From contig NZ_PHSU01000027.1 of the NCBI RefSeq assembly GCF_002814235.1, positions 217,000 through 280,999 on the forward strand: a stretch of DNA of 64,000 nt, in the 5' to 3' direction. Made by a program: the position numbers and the translations under genes. Positions 44,373 through 51,626 of the stretch are shown here, piece after piece. The notes under the pieces were generated by a model. It was given only the letters and a program-made list of their open reading frames with translations. It did no database searches and had not been told where the DNA came from. This stretch comes from Pseudomonas sp. QS1027 (GTDB lineage Bacteria > Pseudomonadota > Gammaproteobacteria > Pseudomonadales > Pseudomonadaceae). Position 1 is the first letter of the stretch, and the number at the start of each line of letters is the position of its first letter.

Positions 44373-45542
44373 TCAGCGGTCGTTGTGGCCGTGAATGCCC
44401 TGGAACACCAGCCGATGAAAGTGATGCACCAGGTGCTCGCTTTCGTTGCTGCGCTGGGCGTCGATCATGTAGCGGCCCTGGTCGTAACCCAGGGAGCGAA
44501 GGCCCTTCTGCACCGAGATATTCAGGGCGATATCTTCCGGCCCGAGGTCCTCGTTCATCCATTTCATACAGGCCGTGCTGATCTCGGCCGTGCGGGCATT
44601 GGCGGAGTAGTAACCGAAGCGCAGCAGCGAGCGCTCGGCATCCAGCGGAATCATCATGAACGAGCCAAGGAACTCGGAAAACGGGAAGGTATAGAAGGTG
44701 TTGTTCGGCCACAGGCCGATATTGAAAAAGCATTCCTCGGGGTTCAGGTCGCTGCGCAGTTTCACCCCATAGGCCTCGGTGGCGGCGAGATTGGCCGGCG
44801 CGGCGTAGGTCCACCAGTTGTCGCGTTTGGTCAACTGGTAGCCCTTGAAGTCGATCAGTTTGGCCAGGTCGACATGGCACGGACCGGACAACTTGAAGTG
44901 ATACCCCTCGATGGAGTTGTCCATGATCACCTTCCAGTTGGCCGGCACGATCACGTCCTGCTCGTCGATCAATTGCATCTGCTCGAGGTCGGGAAACACC
45001 CGGCGCATTTCCTCGTCGGCCCCGGGAAACAGCTCGCGCAACGACGCTGCCTCGGGGTCCAGGTTGAAGTAGATAAAACCGCCCAGCTCTTCGGTCCGTA
45101 CCTTGGGAATATTGAACTGCTGCAACTCGAAGTTTTTCATCCGCTCGCAACGTGGTGCACCCCGCAGGCTGCCATCCATTTCATAACACCAGGAATGGTA
45201 GGCACAGCGCACCACCCCGCCGGTGGTGCCACGGCGCTGTTCAAGCAGACGGTTGCCGCGATGCTGACAGACATTATGGAAAGCATGGATCTGCCCTTCC
45301 CGACTACAGGCCACCACGATGCTCTGGTCGAACAGGTCGCAGACCACGTACTGCCCTGGCTCGGCGAACTCGTTCTTGTGCCCGGCCACGTGCCAGGCGC
45401 GCATGAAGATATTGTCGCGCTCGGCCTGGAACAGCCCCGCATCGAAGAAATACCGCGACGGCAAGGTGAAGGCTTCTTCGGGATCCTGCTGATCCCAGCC
45501 TTCGACCCGGGATTGTTGTTTCTGGATATGAATCGGTTGCAT
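44373..45542 (-). CDS. Rieske non-heme iron oxygenase alpha subunit, quaternary-ammonium type
   Basis: 389 residues. Rieske [2Fe-2S] ligands Cys92/His94 (VCQHRGN) and Cys113/His116 (CAYHSWCY). Catalytic domain with the electron-bridging acidic residue as Glu212 in NSIEGYHFK, His215, and a second His at 223 (GPCH), plus the conserved Asp in GPEDIALNISVQKG. Glu at the bridge position is typical of the GbcA/CntA/stachydrine demethylase group. The His spacing (seven residues between) is wider than the common H-x4-H. A reductase partner is needed but none is encoded nearby. Substrate probably a methylated or quaternary amine; inference only. Confidence 0.88.
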   Translation of the reverse strand: MQPIHIQKQQSRVEGWDQQDPEEAFTLPSRYFFDAGLFQAERDNIFMRAWHVAGHKNEFAEPGQYVVCDLFDQSIVVACSREGQIHAFHNVCQHRGNRLLEQRRGTTGGVVRCAYHSWCYEMDGSLRGAPRCERMKNFELQQFNIPKVRTEELGGFIYFNLDPEAASLRELFPGADEEMRRVFPDLEQMQLIDEQDVIVPANWKVIMDNSIEGYHFKLSGPCHVDLAKLIDFKGYQLTKRDNWWTYAAPANLAATEAYGVKLRSDLNPEECFFNIGLWPNNTFYTFPFSEFLGSFMMIPLDAERSLLRFGYYSANARTAEISTACMKWMNEDLGPEDIALNISVQKGLRSLGYDQGRYMIDAQRSNESEHLVHHFHRLVFQGIHGHNDR

Positions 45543-45793
45543 GGACGTGCTCCTCGACCAGGTTTGAGCGCTCGGTTCGTCTGCCGGCGTTGGAACCTAA
45601 TCTAGAGCAGCCTCCCGGGCCGGGATTGATGGAAAACGACCCGTTGCAAGGGAAAAATATCAATCGCGATCGACAAACATCGCCTGACAAATACCGTTGC
45701 TCAAAGCTGCATCCATGAGAGAAAAGCCCCACAAAGAGTCTGTCAGGACTCAACTAGGGTGAAGAACAGACACATATTCCCCCTTCAAATCCA

Positions 45794-45808
45794 TACGTAA
45801 GTAGCGTA
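45794..45808. promoter_or_regulatory. Imperfect dyad before the toxin gene, candidate TA operator
   Basis: tacgtaagtagcgta: TACG and CGTA arms seven bases apart, ending six bases before the toxin ATG. Its position suits autorepression by the antitoxin. The arms are short, so the call is weak. Confidence 0.35.
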
Positions 45809-45814
45809 CAAATA

Positions 45815-46165
45815 ATGAATGCTCTGTTTATCGAACTACCTCCCTTCGAGCGTCATCGCAGAGCCTACCTGGGCGACGAGGCGTTTCGCTGTTTTCAACT
45901 CGCCTTGCTGCGCAATCCTGAAGCCGGCGAGGTCATCCAGGGCACCGGTGGATTACGCAAGGTCCGCTGCGTGGACATGAAGCGACAAAAAGGTAAACGG
46001 GGTGGCATCCGGGTGATCTATTACAAATGGCCGCCAGGTTCCCAGTTCTGGCTGTTCACCCTGTACGACAAAAACGAGCAGGACGATTTGAGCCCGCAGC
46101 AGAAGGGAATCCTGAAGCGGCTTCTGGACACCGAGATAGAGGCGAGAAACCATCATGAAGCGTGA
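45815..46165 (+). CDS. RelE/HigB-type toxin
   Basis: 116 residues of the RelE/ParE superfamily (HigB2/RelE-like mRNA interferase subgroup). It begins MNALFIELPPFERHRRAYL and contains GGLRKVRCVDMKRQKGKRGGIRVIYYKW, the basic beta-sheet core, then FWLFTLYDKNEQDDLSPQQKGILK. Gene order toxin-then-antitoxin is HigBA-like. It overlaps the antitoxin by 11 bases. No ribosome site is obvious before the ATG. Chromosomal pairs like this also occur on mobile islands. Confidence 0.85.
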   Translation: MNALFIELPPFERHRRAYLGDEAFRCFQLALLRNPEAGEVIQGTGGLRKVRCVDMKRQKGKRGGIRVIYYKWPPGSQFWLFTLYDKNEQDDLSPQQKGILKRLLDTEIEARNHHEA

Positions 46166-46469
46166 CATTTTTGCAGAACTGGTCGAGGGCTTCGATGCCC
46201 TGGCCGATGACCGTCGGGGCAAAGTCACCCTGCGCACCCACAAGGTCCAGTTGAACAAGCTGCAACCGATCAGCGCCGATGAACTGGTGGCGATCCGTAC
46301 CCAGTTGAAGCTGTCGCGGGCGGTGTTCGCCCTGTACCTGCGCACCAACACCCGGACCCTGGAAAACTGGGAACAGGGCCGGGCCAAACCCAATGCCCAG
46401 GCCACCACGCTGATCCGCCTGGTCGAGAAGTACCCGGAAACCGTGGAGCGCCTGGCGTCCCTGGCCTGA
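46155..46469 (+). CDS. HTH antitoxin of the HigA/NadS type
   Basis: 104 residues. XRE-like helix-turn-helix in the C-terminal half (about 43-90: ELVAIRTQLKLSRAVFALYLRTNTRTLENWEQGRAKPNAQA) and an N-terminal toxin-binding arm (MKRDIFAELVEGFDAL). It should bind and neutralise the upstream toxin and repress the operon. Translation is probably coupled through the 11-base overlap. Confidence 0.87.
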   Translation: MKRDIFAELVEGFDALADDRRGKVTLRTHKVQLNKLQPISADELVAIRTQLKLSRAVFALYLRTNTRTLENWEQGRAKPNAQATTLIRLVEKYPETVERLASLA

Positions 46470-46617
46470 GGCGGCGAGCGAGTTTGCAGCCCGGCACCCG
46501 CGCCCCACTGCCCTTTTGCACATAACTGCTGTTCCCGTTGAGGCCTTAATCCACAGCGGCGGGCTTCGTATAGTGAGCGCTCTGCGCCCTATAACCATAA
46601 CGTCGAGAGGCCCGAGC

Positions 46618-47559
46618 ATGAACCGTCAACAACCGATGATCGCCAGCACCGAACTGCCCGCCTGTGAACAGGACGCCGAGTACTTCGAATACAGCAAGGC
46701 CGCCAACCCGATCAGCGCCGGATTGATCTCGCGCATCCCCTACCAGGACTTTCCCGCCTCGCTCTACAACAGCGGACCGTCGCGGCTGGTGCCACTGGAC
46801 CTGAGCGAGGCCCTCGGCTGCGAAGGCCCGGCCACCGGGCCCGGGCTGTGCGCGAACTTTATCCGCTTGAATGCCGGCGACTCGCTGACCCTGCAACCCA
46901 ATGCCACGTCCCAGGTGCTTTATGTGATTGCAGGGCGCGGCCGCCTGGTGCAGGGCGAGGCCCGGTTCGAGTGGGACAAGGGCTGCTTTATCGCCCTGCC
47001 CGGCCGCCAGGCAATCGAACTGGCCGCCAGCGAGGACAGCCGCTTCTACTACGTGCATGACGAACCGCTGCTGCGTTATCTCGGTGTCAGCAGCCAGCAA
47101 GACCGCTTCAGTGCCACCCTGTACCCGGCGCAAACCGCCAACGCCAAGCTGCGCGAAGCCGCCGACGACCCACGCGCCCAGGACCGCAGTCGGATCAGCA
47201 TCCTGCTGGGCAATCGGCACTTCCCCCAGACCCGCACCGTGACCCACGTGCTCTGGGCGATGTACGGCATCCTGCCGCCGGGCTCGGTGCAGAAACCCCA
47301 CCGTCACCAGTCGATCGCCCTGGACTTCATCATCGACTGCCCGCCCGGCTGCTACAGCCTGGTCGGCACCGAGGTCGATGAACACGGCCAGATCCGCAAC
47401 CCGACCCGGGTCGACTGGGCACCCGGGCTGGCCTTCGTCACGCCGCCGGGGTACTGGCATGCGCACTACAACGAGTCGGACCGCGAAGCCTTCCTGATTC
47501 CGATCCAGGATGCCGGCCTGCAGACCTACCTGCGCGCCCTGGACATTCGCTTCAGTTGA
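46618..47559 (+). CDS. Bicupin protein, function unknown
   Basis: 313 residues from MNRQQPMIASTELPAC, with GAGAGG upstream. Two cupin barrels: the N-terminal one (about 75-155) lacks clear metal ligands, and the C-terminal one (about 220-305) has HRH in QKPHRHQSIALDF and His in PPGYWHAHYNES, enough for a metal site. The arrangement recalls gentisate dioxygenase-type bicupins. It converges on the LysR gene with a 5-base gap. No pathway partner is adjacent. Confidence 0.8.
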   Translation: MNRQQPMIASTELPACEQDAEYFEYSKAANPISAGLISRIPYQDFPASLYNSGPSRLVPLDLSEALGCEGPATGPGLCANFIRLNAGDSLTLQPNATSQVLYVIAGRGRLVQGEARFEWDKGCFIALPGRQAIELAASEDSRFYYVHDEPLLRYLGVSSQQDRFSATLYPAQTANAKLREAADDPRAQDRSRISILLGNRHFPQTRTVTHVLWAMYGILPPGSVQKPHRHQSIALDFIIDCPPGCYSLVGTEVDEHGQIRNPTRVDWAPGLAFVTPPGYWHAHYNESDREAFLIPIQDAGLQTYLRALDIRFS

Positions 47560-47564
47560 GCGGA

Positions 47565-48485
47565 TCAAGGCTGCCAATAAGGTGGCGTGCCGATACGTTC
47601 GAGCATGAAGTCGATAAAACTGCGCACCTTCGACGAGACGGTGCGCTTGGGCGGATAGACAAACCAGAGTGACGCGGCGATCTGTGTGGCCTGGGCCTGC
47701 CAGTCGGGCAGCCAGTGCACCAGTTCGCCTCGCCCGAGCAGATCGGCCACCAGCCAATCCGGCAACAACGCCATGCCCAATCCCTGACGTACCGCCAGCA
47801 GTTGCGCATCCAGATCGTTGATCCGCAGGTGGCCCTTGATTGCAACACGCTCGGCCTGGGCGCCAGGGGCCTGCCGCGAAACAAAAAACACCTCGTCAGG
47901 CAGGTTGCCATTCAGTATCGCGGAACTCTCCGCCAGCGCTTGCGGCGAGCGTGGCGGCGAATGCTGCCGGGCATATTCGGGGCTGACGCACAGCAGCGTG
48001 TGTTCGGCTGCCAGCTTGCGTGCCTTGAGCGACGAGTCCGGCAGCACCCCGACCCGCAGCGCCAGATCGACCCCGGCACTGATCAGGTTGACATGACTGT
48101 CTTCCAGGGTCAGCTCCAGGCGGATTTGTGGAAAACGTTCGGCAAAGTCGCCCAACAGCGGCAACACATGGTGCCGGGCAAAGGCCGGTGGCAGGTTGAG
48201 TTTGAGCAGCCCCCGGGGTTGCTGGTTGAGGGCCGAGGTCGCGGCCCGCGCCTGGTCCAGTTCGGCGAGCACCCGCAAGGCGTGATGCAGAAAGGTTTCG
48301 CCGCCCTCGGTCAGGCGCAGGGTACGGGTGGAGCGATTGAACAAGGCAATGCCCAGGTCCTGCTCCAGGTCCTTGATATAACGCGATACGGTCGAGGCCT
48401 TGATCGAAAGCTTCTCGGCCGCCCGGGAAAAATTGTTGGCCTGGGCGGCCTCGACAAAGGCCGTGAGGGCGGCGAAATAGTCCAT
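47565..48485 (-). CDS. LysR-family regulator downstream of hcnC
   Basis: 306 residues from MDYFAALTAFVEAAQANNFS. HTH at 1-60 (RAAEKLSIKASTVSRYIKDLEQDLG), CrgA-like effector domain. An ATG four codons upstream (48497) is equally possible. It shares the strand of hcnABC, starting about 60 bases after hcnC, and its 3' end faces the bicupin gene. Whether it is cotranscribed with hcn or regulates the bicupin is not evident. Confidence 0.87.
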   Translation of the reverse strand: MDYFAALTAFVEAAQANNFSRAAEKLSIKASTVSRYIKDLEQDLGIALFNRSTRTLRLTEGGETFLHHALRVLAELDQARAATSALNQQPRGLLKLNLPPAFARHHVLPLLGDFAERFPQIRLELTLEDSHVNLISAGVDLALRVGVLPDSSLKARKLAAEHTLLCVSPEYARQHSPPRSPQALAESSAILNGNLPDEVFFVSRQAPGAQAERVAIKGHLRINDLDAQLLAVRQGLGMALLPDWLVADLLGRGELVHWLPDWQAQATQIAASLWFVYPPKRTVSSKVRSFIDFMLERIGTPPYWQP

Positions 48486-48546
48486 GCAGGTATCCATTCG
48501 GGCGCGGCTCAATGCGTGAGCCCGCGAAACACCTGGATAGATACCG

Positions 48547-49788
48547 TTATCCGACGCCTTTGAGCAAGCCCGCCTCGAAGCGATCCGCCAGAAACGGCGT
48601 GATATCCAGGGGCAACGGTTCCTGATGGACCAGGTGCTCCAGCATCACGCCGGTGATCGCCGATGTGAGGATGCCGGTACGGAAATGTCCGCAGGCATTG
48701 AGATAGCCCTCGACACCGGCCATCGGCCCGAGTATCGGCAATTCGTCGGGCGAGCCCGGACGCAGGCCGGCCCAGCAGCGTTTGAGGTTGATGTCCTTGA
48801 GTCCGGGCACACAGCGTATGGCCCCCTGCACCAGGCCGGCGACTTCCGGAAAGGTCGTGCTGACATCGAAGCCCTTGTCCTCGGTGGTGCTGCCAATCAG
48901 GATTTCACCGTTGTCCTTTTGCGCCATATAACAATCGCTGGTGGTCAGGCAGCCCTCCAGCAGCTTGGGCATGCGCTCGGTCAGGAGGATCTGCCCCTTT
49001 ACCGGCTTGACCGGCAGCCTGATCCCGCTGGCCTGCTCGCTGAGTTCGGCGGCCCAGGCCCCGGCGGCATTGATCAAGGTGCCGCAGTGGAAGGTGCCCT
49101 GCTCGGCGGTGCGCACGCCAGTGACCCGCTCGCCCTGGCGCAGAACGCCGGTGACGTTGGTATTGAAATACAGGTCCACGCCATTCTGCCGCGCGCCCTC
49201 GGTGTAGGCGTCGGCCAGGCGGAACGGGCTGACCTGGTGGTCGCAGAGAAACTCCAGCGCACCTTGCGCTTCATGGCTTACCGCAGGTTCCGCCTCGCGC
49301 AGTGCTTCCCGGTCCAGCCAGCGCAACTGGTCCGCCAGGTGCGGAATCCGCGAAACGATATGCTCGGCATACAGTCGGTCTTCATCGTCATAGATCACGT
49401 ATTTCAAGCCGGTGCGTTCGAACTTGAAATCCATGCCATGGTGTACAATCAGTTCGCGGTGCAGCTGCGGATAGAGAGCGTTGGACTGCAAGGCAAACTC
49501 GAAGAATGCCGGCGGCAGGATATGCGGGGTACTTGCATCCACCGCCACCGCCGCACCATGGGCCTCGCGACGCTGGGCCGACATCATGCGAAAGAAGATC
49601 ACCCCACAACCCAGCCCAACCGACTCACCGATGGCCCACAGACCGCCGGCCGAAGCGCGGGTCGCATTGCCGGGACGCTTGGCGTCGATCAGGGCGATCC
49701 GCAGGTTCTGGCGCCGGGACAGGTGGTAGGCACAGGAAGCACCGATCACTCCACCACCGGCAATCACCACATCATAGGTTCTGTTCAT
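48547..49788 (-). CDS. hcnC: Hydrogen cyanide synthase subunit HcnC
   Basis: 413-residue FAD amine-oxidase-type subunit (DAO fold) of the membrane-associated complex that oxidises glycine to HCN and CO2. FAD-binding DVVIAGGGVIGASCAYHLSR at 6-25, the DAO-type TRASAGGLWAIGESVGLG stretch near 45, and a C-terminal RCWAGLRPGSPDELPILGP. It starts three bases after the hcnB stop. With hcnA and hcnB it forms the complete operon in the order known from P. protegens and P. aeruginosa. Confidence 0.95.
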   Translation of the reverse strand: MNRTYDVVIAGGGVIGASCAYHLSRRQNLRIALIDAKRPGNATRASAGGLWAIGESVGLGCGVIFFRMMSAQRREAHGAAVAVDASTPHILPPAFFEFALQSNALYPQLHRELIVHHGMDFKFERTGLKYVIYDDEDRLYAEHIVSRIPHLADQLRWLDREALREAEPAVSHEAQGALEFLCDHQVSPFRLADAYTEGARQNGVDLYFNTNVTGVLRQGERVTGVRTAEQGTFHCGTLINAAGAWAAELSEQASGIRLPVKPVKGQILLTERMPKLLEGCLTTSDCYMAQKDNGEILIGSTTEDKGFDVSTTFPEVAGLVQGAIRCVPGLKDINLKRCWAGLRPGSPDELPILGPMAGVEGYLNACGHFRTGILTSAITGVMLEHLVHQEPLPLDITPFLADRFEAGLLKGVG

Positions 49789-49791
49789 GGT

Positions 49792-51192
49792 TCAGACGTC
49801 CTTGCCCAGACTCTCGAAGGCGGAAAAGGGAATCGGTTCGATGGGAAAACGCGGGCGCAGCCAACCGACATCCGTGCGTCCGGTGGCCTGCCGCAGGCGG
49901 TCGCTGCAATAACCGACGCACATGCGCCCCTGGCAATCGCCCATGCTGACCCGCGTACGCATCTTCAGCGCGGCCATGTCCTCGACGCCCTGGGACAGGG
50001 CGCGGTCGATCTCGGCGCGGGTCGTGTGTTCGCAGCGGCAGATCAGTGTGTCGGCGCGGGGCAGGTCGATCTGCCGGATGCCGCGTCGGGTGTAGCGATC
50101 GACGCCGGCGCGGAACTTGCGGATTTTCGTCAGCTTGTCCAGGTAGATCTGGCGCAGGACCAGGGCCCCCTCGGCGTCGAGCACATCGCGCTGCATCAGG
50201 ATCGACACGGCGGCAATCCTGCCGGCCAGCATCGCCGCCTCGCCGCCACGAATCCCGCTCATGTCGCCGGCCAGATGGATGGTCGGCTCGCTGCTCTGCT
50301 GCCAGACGTTGCTTTCGGGCCGCAGGCAGCCGTCCTCGCCGACGCCATGGGCCAAGCCCATCTGCTGGCTGAGTTGGGTGCGCGGGACAAAGCCATAACC
50401 AACCGCCAGGGTCCGCGCCTCGACCCGCTGCGCCTGGGCGAGGTCCGGCTGCCAATCGCTGGAATATGGCGCCAGGGTCACGCTGGTCAACTCTTCCTGT
50501 CCCTGGGCTTCGACCACGCCCCAGCCGTAGTAGAACGGGATGCCGTGCAATTTCAGGTAGGCGAGCATGCTCAAGCCATCGAGAAACATCTGCGGCTTGT
50601 TCAGCAAGGCCAGGCTTTCGCGGGCAATCCGGCCCAAGGCGCTGGCTTCATAGACACCCGCCACCGGCACCCCGGCCGCGTGCAACTGGCAGGCCACCAA
50701 CGGCAGCAAGGGACCAGTGCCGGCAATGACCGTGGTTCCCAACGGTTTGACCACACCGCTCTTGATCTGCAACTGCAAACCGCCGAGCAGCATGACCCCG
50801 GGCAAGGTCCAGCCGGGAAACGGCACATTGCGCTCATGGCAGCCGGCCGCCAGCAACAGTTGCGAATACTCGATCTGCTGCAGGCGCTCATCGGCATCCA
50901 GCGCCATCAGCGTTCGTGTGCCTTCGCCACCGACAATCCGCGTGCCCAGGCGCACATCGACCCGGTCGGAATAGCGCGCGAACTCACCGTGCAGGCGCTC
51001 CAGCACCTCGCGGTAGCGCGTGCCCAGGTAGCCGAGGTCGACCCCCTTGCGCAACGGCCCGCGATAGACCACGCCGCCCAGGCGCGAGGCTTCCTCGAAC
51101 AGCACGCTGGGCACCGAATGCCGGGCCAGCTCGGCGGCAGCGGCCATGGCGGCCGGACCTCCGCCGACAATCACCACAGGCAGGCGGCTCAT
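49792..51192 (-). CDS. hcnB: Hydrogen cyanide synthase subunit HcnB
   Basis: 466-residue FAD/NAD-type oxidoreductase subunit of HCN synthase. N-terminal dinucleotide fold VVIVGGGPAAMAAAAELARH (6-25), second Rossmann TTVIAGTGPLLPLVACQL near 158, and a C-terminal BFD-like Fe-S region with ICRCEHTTRAEI near 381 and MGDCQGRMCVGYC near 420. It overlaps the hcnA stop in an ATGA arrangement (51189-51192), so translation is coupled. Confidence 0.96.
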   Translation of the reverse strand: MSRLPVVIVGGGPAAMAAAAELARHSVPSVLFEEASRLGGVVYRGPLRKGVDLGYLGTRYREVLERLHGEFARYSDRVDVRLGTRIVGGEGTRTLMALDADERLQQIEYSQLLLAAGCHERNVPFPGWTLPGVMLLGGLQLQIKSGVVKPLGTTVIAGTGPLLPLVACQLHAAGVPVAGVYEASALGRIARESLALLNKPQMFLDGLSMLAYLKLHGIPFYYGWGVVEAQGQEELTSVTLAPYSSDWQPDLAQAQRVEARTLAVGYGFVPRTQLSQQMGLAHGVGEDGCLRPESNVWQQSSEPTIHLAGDMSGIRGGEAAMLAGRIAAVSILMQRDVLDAEGALVLRQIYLDKLTKIRKFRAGVDRYTRRGIRQIDLPRADTLICRCEHTTRAEIDRALSQGVEDMAALKMRTRVSMGDCQGRMCVGYCSDRLRQATGRTDVGWLRPRFPIEPIPFSAFESLGKDV

Positions 51193-51503
51193 AGCACCTC
51201 CAGCACGGGGAAGCGGCTGACAGCGGTTTCGATCTGCATGCCGGGCCGTACCAGCGTCTGGCAGGCCCGGCGCTTGTGCCGGCCATCAATCGAGACCAGG
51301 CAGCACTGGCAAACGCCCATGCCGCAGAAGGCCCCGGCAACTTCGCCATGATCGTTGCGCGCCAGCTGTCGCAGGCCGACCGATTGCAGCACGCTGAGGA
51401 CGGTCTCGCCGGCGGCGGCCGGTACGGGTTGACCGTTGAGGTGGACGGTCATGTCCACCTGGGAAAGGGGTTGGATATCGTGTTGTCGATCCAGGTTTTG
51501 CAT
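51189..51503 (-). CDS. hcnA: Hydrogen cyanide synthase subunit HcnA, [2Fe-2S] protein
   Basis: 104 residues from MQNLDRQHDIQPLSQ. [2Fe-2S] cluster Cys60, Cys65, Cys68 (AFCGMGVCQCC) and Cys81 (RRACQT). I choose the ATG at 51503 rather than 51518 because the known CHA0 protein also has five residues before RQHDIQPLS (from memory), and because the upstream ATG lies inside the RsmA/E recognition sequence. First gene of hcnABC; its leader carries ANR and RsmA/E signals, so expression should need low oxygen and GacA-controlled sRNAs. Confidence 0.95.
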   Translation of the reverse strand: MQNLDRQHDIQPLSQVDMTVHLNGQPVPAAAGETVLSVLQSVGLRQLARNDHGEVAGAFCGMGVCQCCLVSIDGRHKRRACQTLVRPGMQIETAVSRFPVLEVL

Positions 51504-51510
51504 AGGTGCA

Positions 51511-51520
51511 TCGTCCATGA
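51511..51520 (-). promoter_or_regulatory. RsmA/RsmE binding site in the hcnA leader
   Basis: Minus-strand RNA UCAUGGACGA, an exact match to the (A/U)CANGGANG(U/A) consensus of CsrA/RsmA proteins. Its GGA lies 10 bases before the chosen hcnA ATG and also serves as the only SD-like element. In P. protegens CHA0 the equivalent site (UCACGGAUGA) blocks hcnA translation until GacA-dependent sRNAs titrate RsmA/E. Confidence 0.78.
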
Positions 51521-51564
51521 CTAGCGTGAAAGGTGCACGCTAAGGGATTCGGCACTTCGGCAAT

Positions 51565-51578
51565 TTGATCCAGGCCAG
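51565..51578 (-). promoter_or_regulatory. ANR (FNR-type) box upstream of hcnA
   Basis: Minus strand CTGGC-CTGG-ATCAA; FNR/ANR consensus is TTGAT-N4-ATCAA. The right half is perfect, and the left half matches the TTGGC variant reported for hcn promoters except its first base. Its centre is near 51571.5, so a class II activation geometry would put the transcript start near 51530. Confidence 0.72.
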
Positions 51579-51589
51579 TAAAGAGGAAC

Positions 51590-51618
51590 AAAAATCCTGG
51601 GGAGGCTGACAGCCCCCC
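51590..51618 (-). terminator. Intrinsic terminator of the cus operon
   Basis: Minus strand hairpin ggggggct-gtc-agcctcccc (51599-51618) followed by AGGATTTTT (51590-51598), nine bases after the cusA stop. It insulates hcnABC from the upstream copper operon. Confidence 0.75.
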
Positions 51619-51626
51619 TTATCACT

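Noticed and set aside
48625..51351. 908-codon plus-strand frame antisense to hcnBC
   Set aside because: Antisense shadow; composition (Gln/His/Gly/Ala) is typical of reverse frames of GC-rich Pseudomonas genes.
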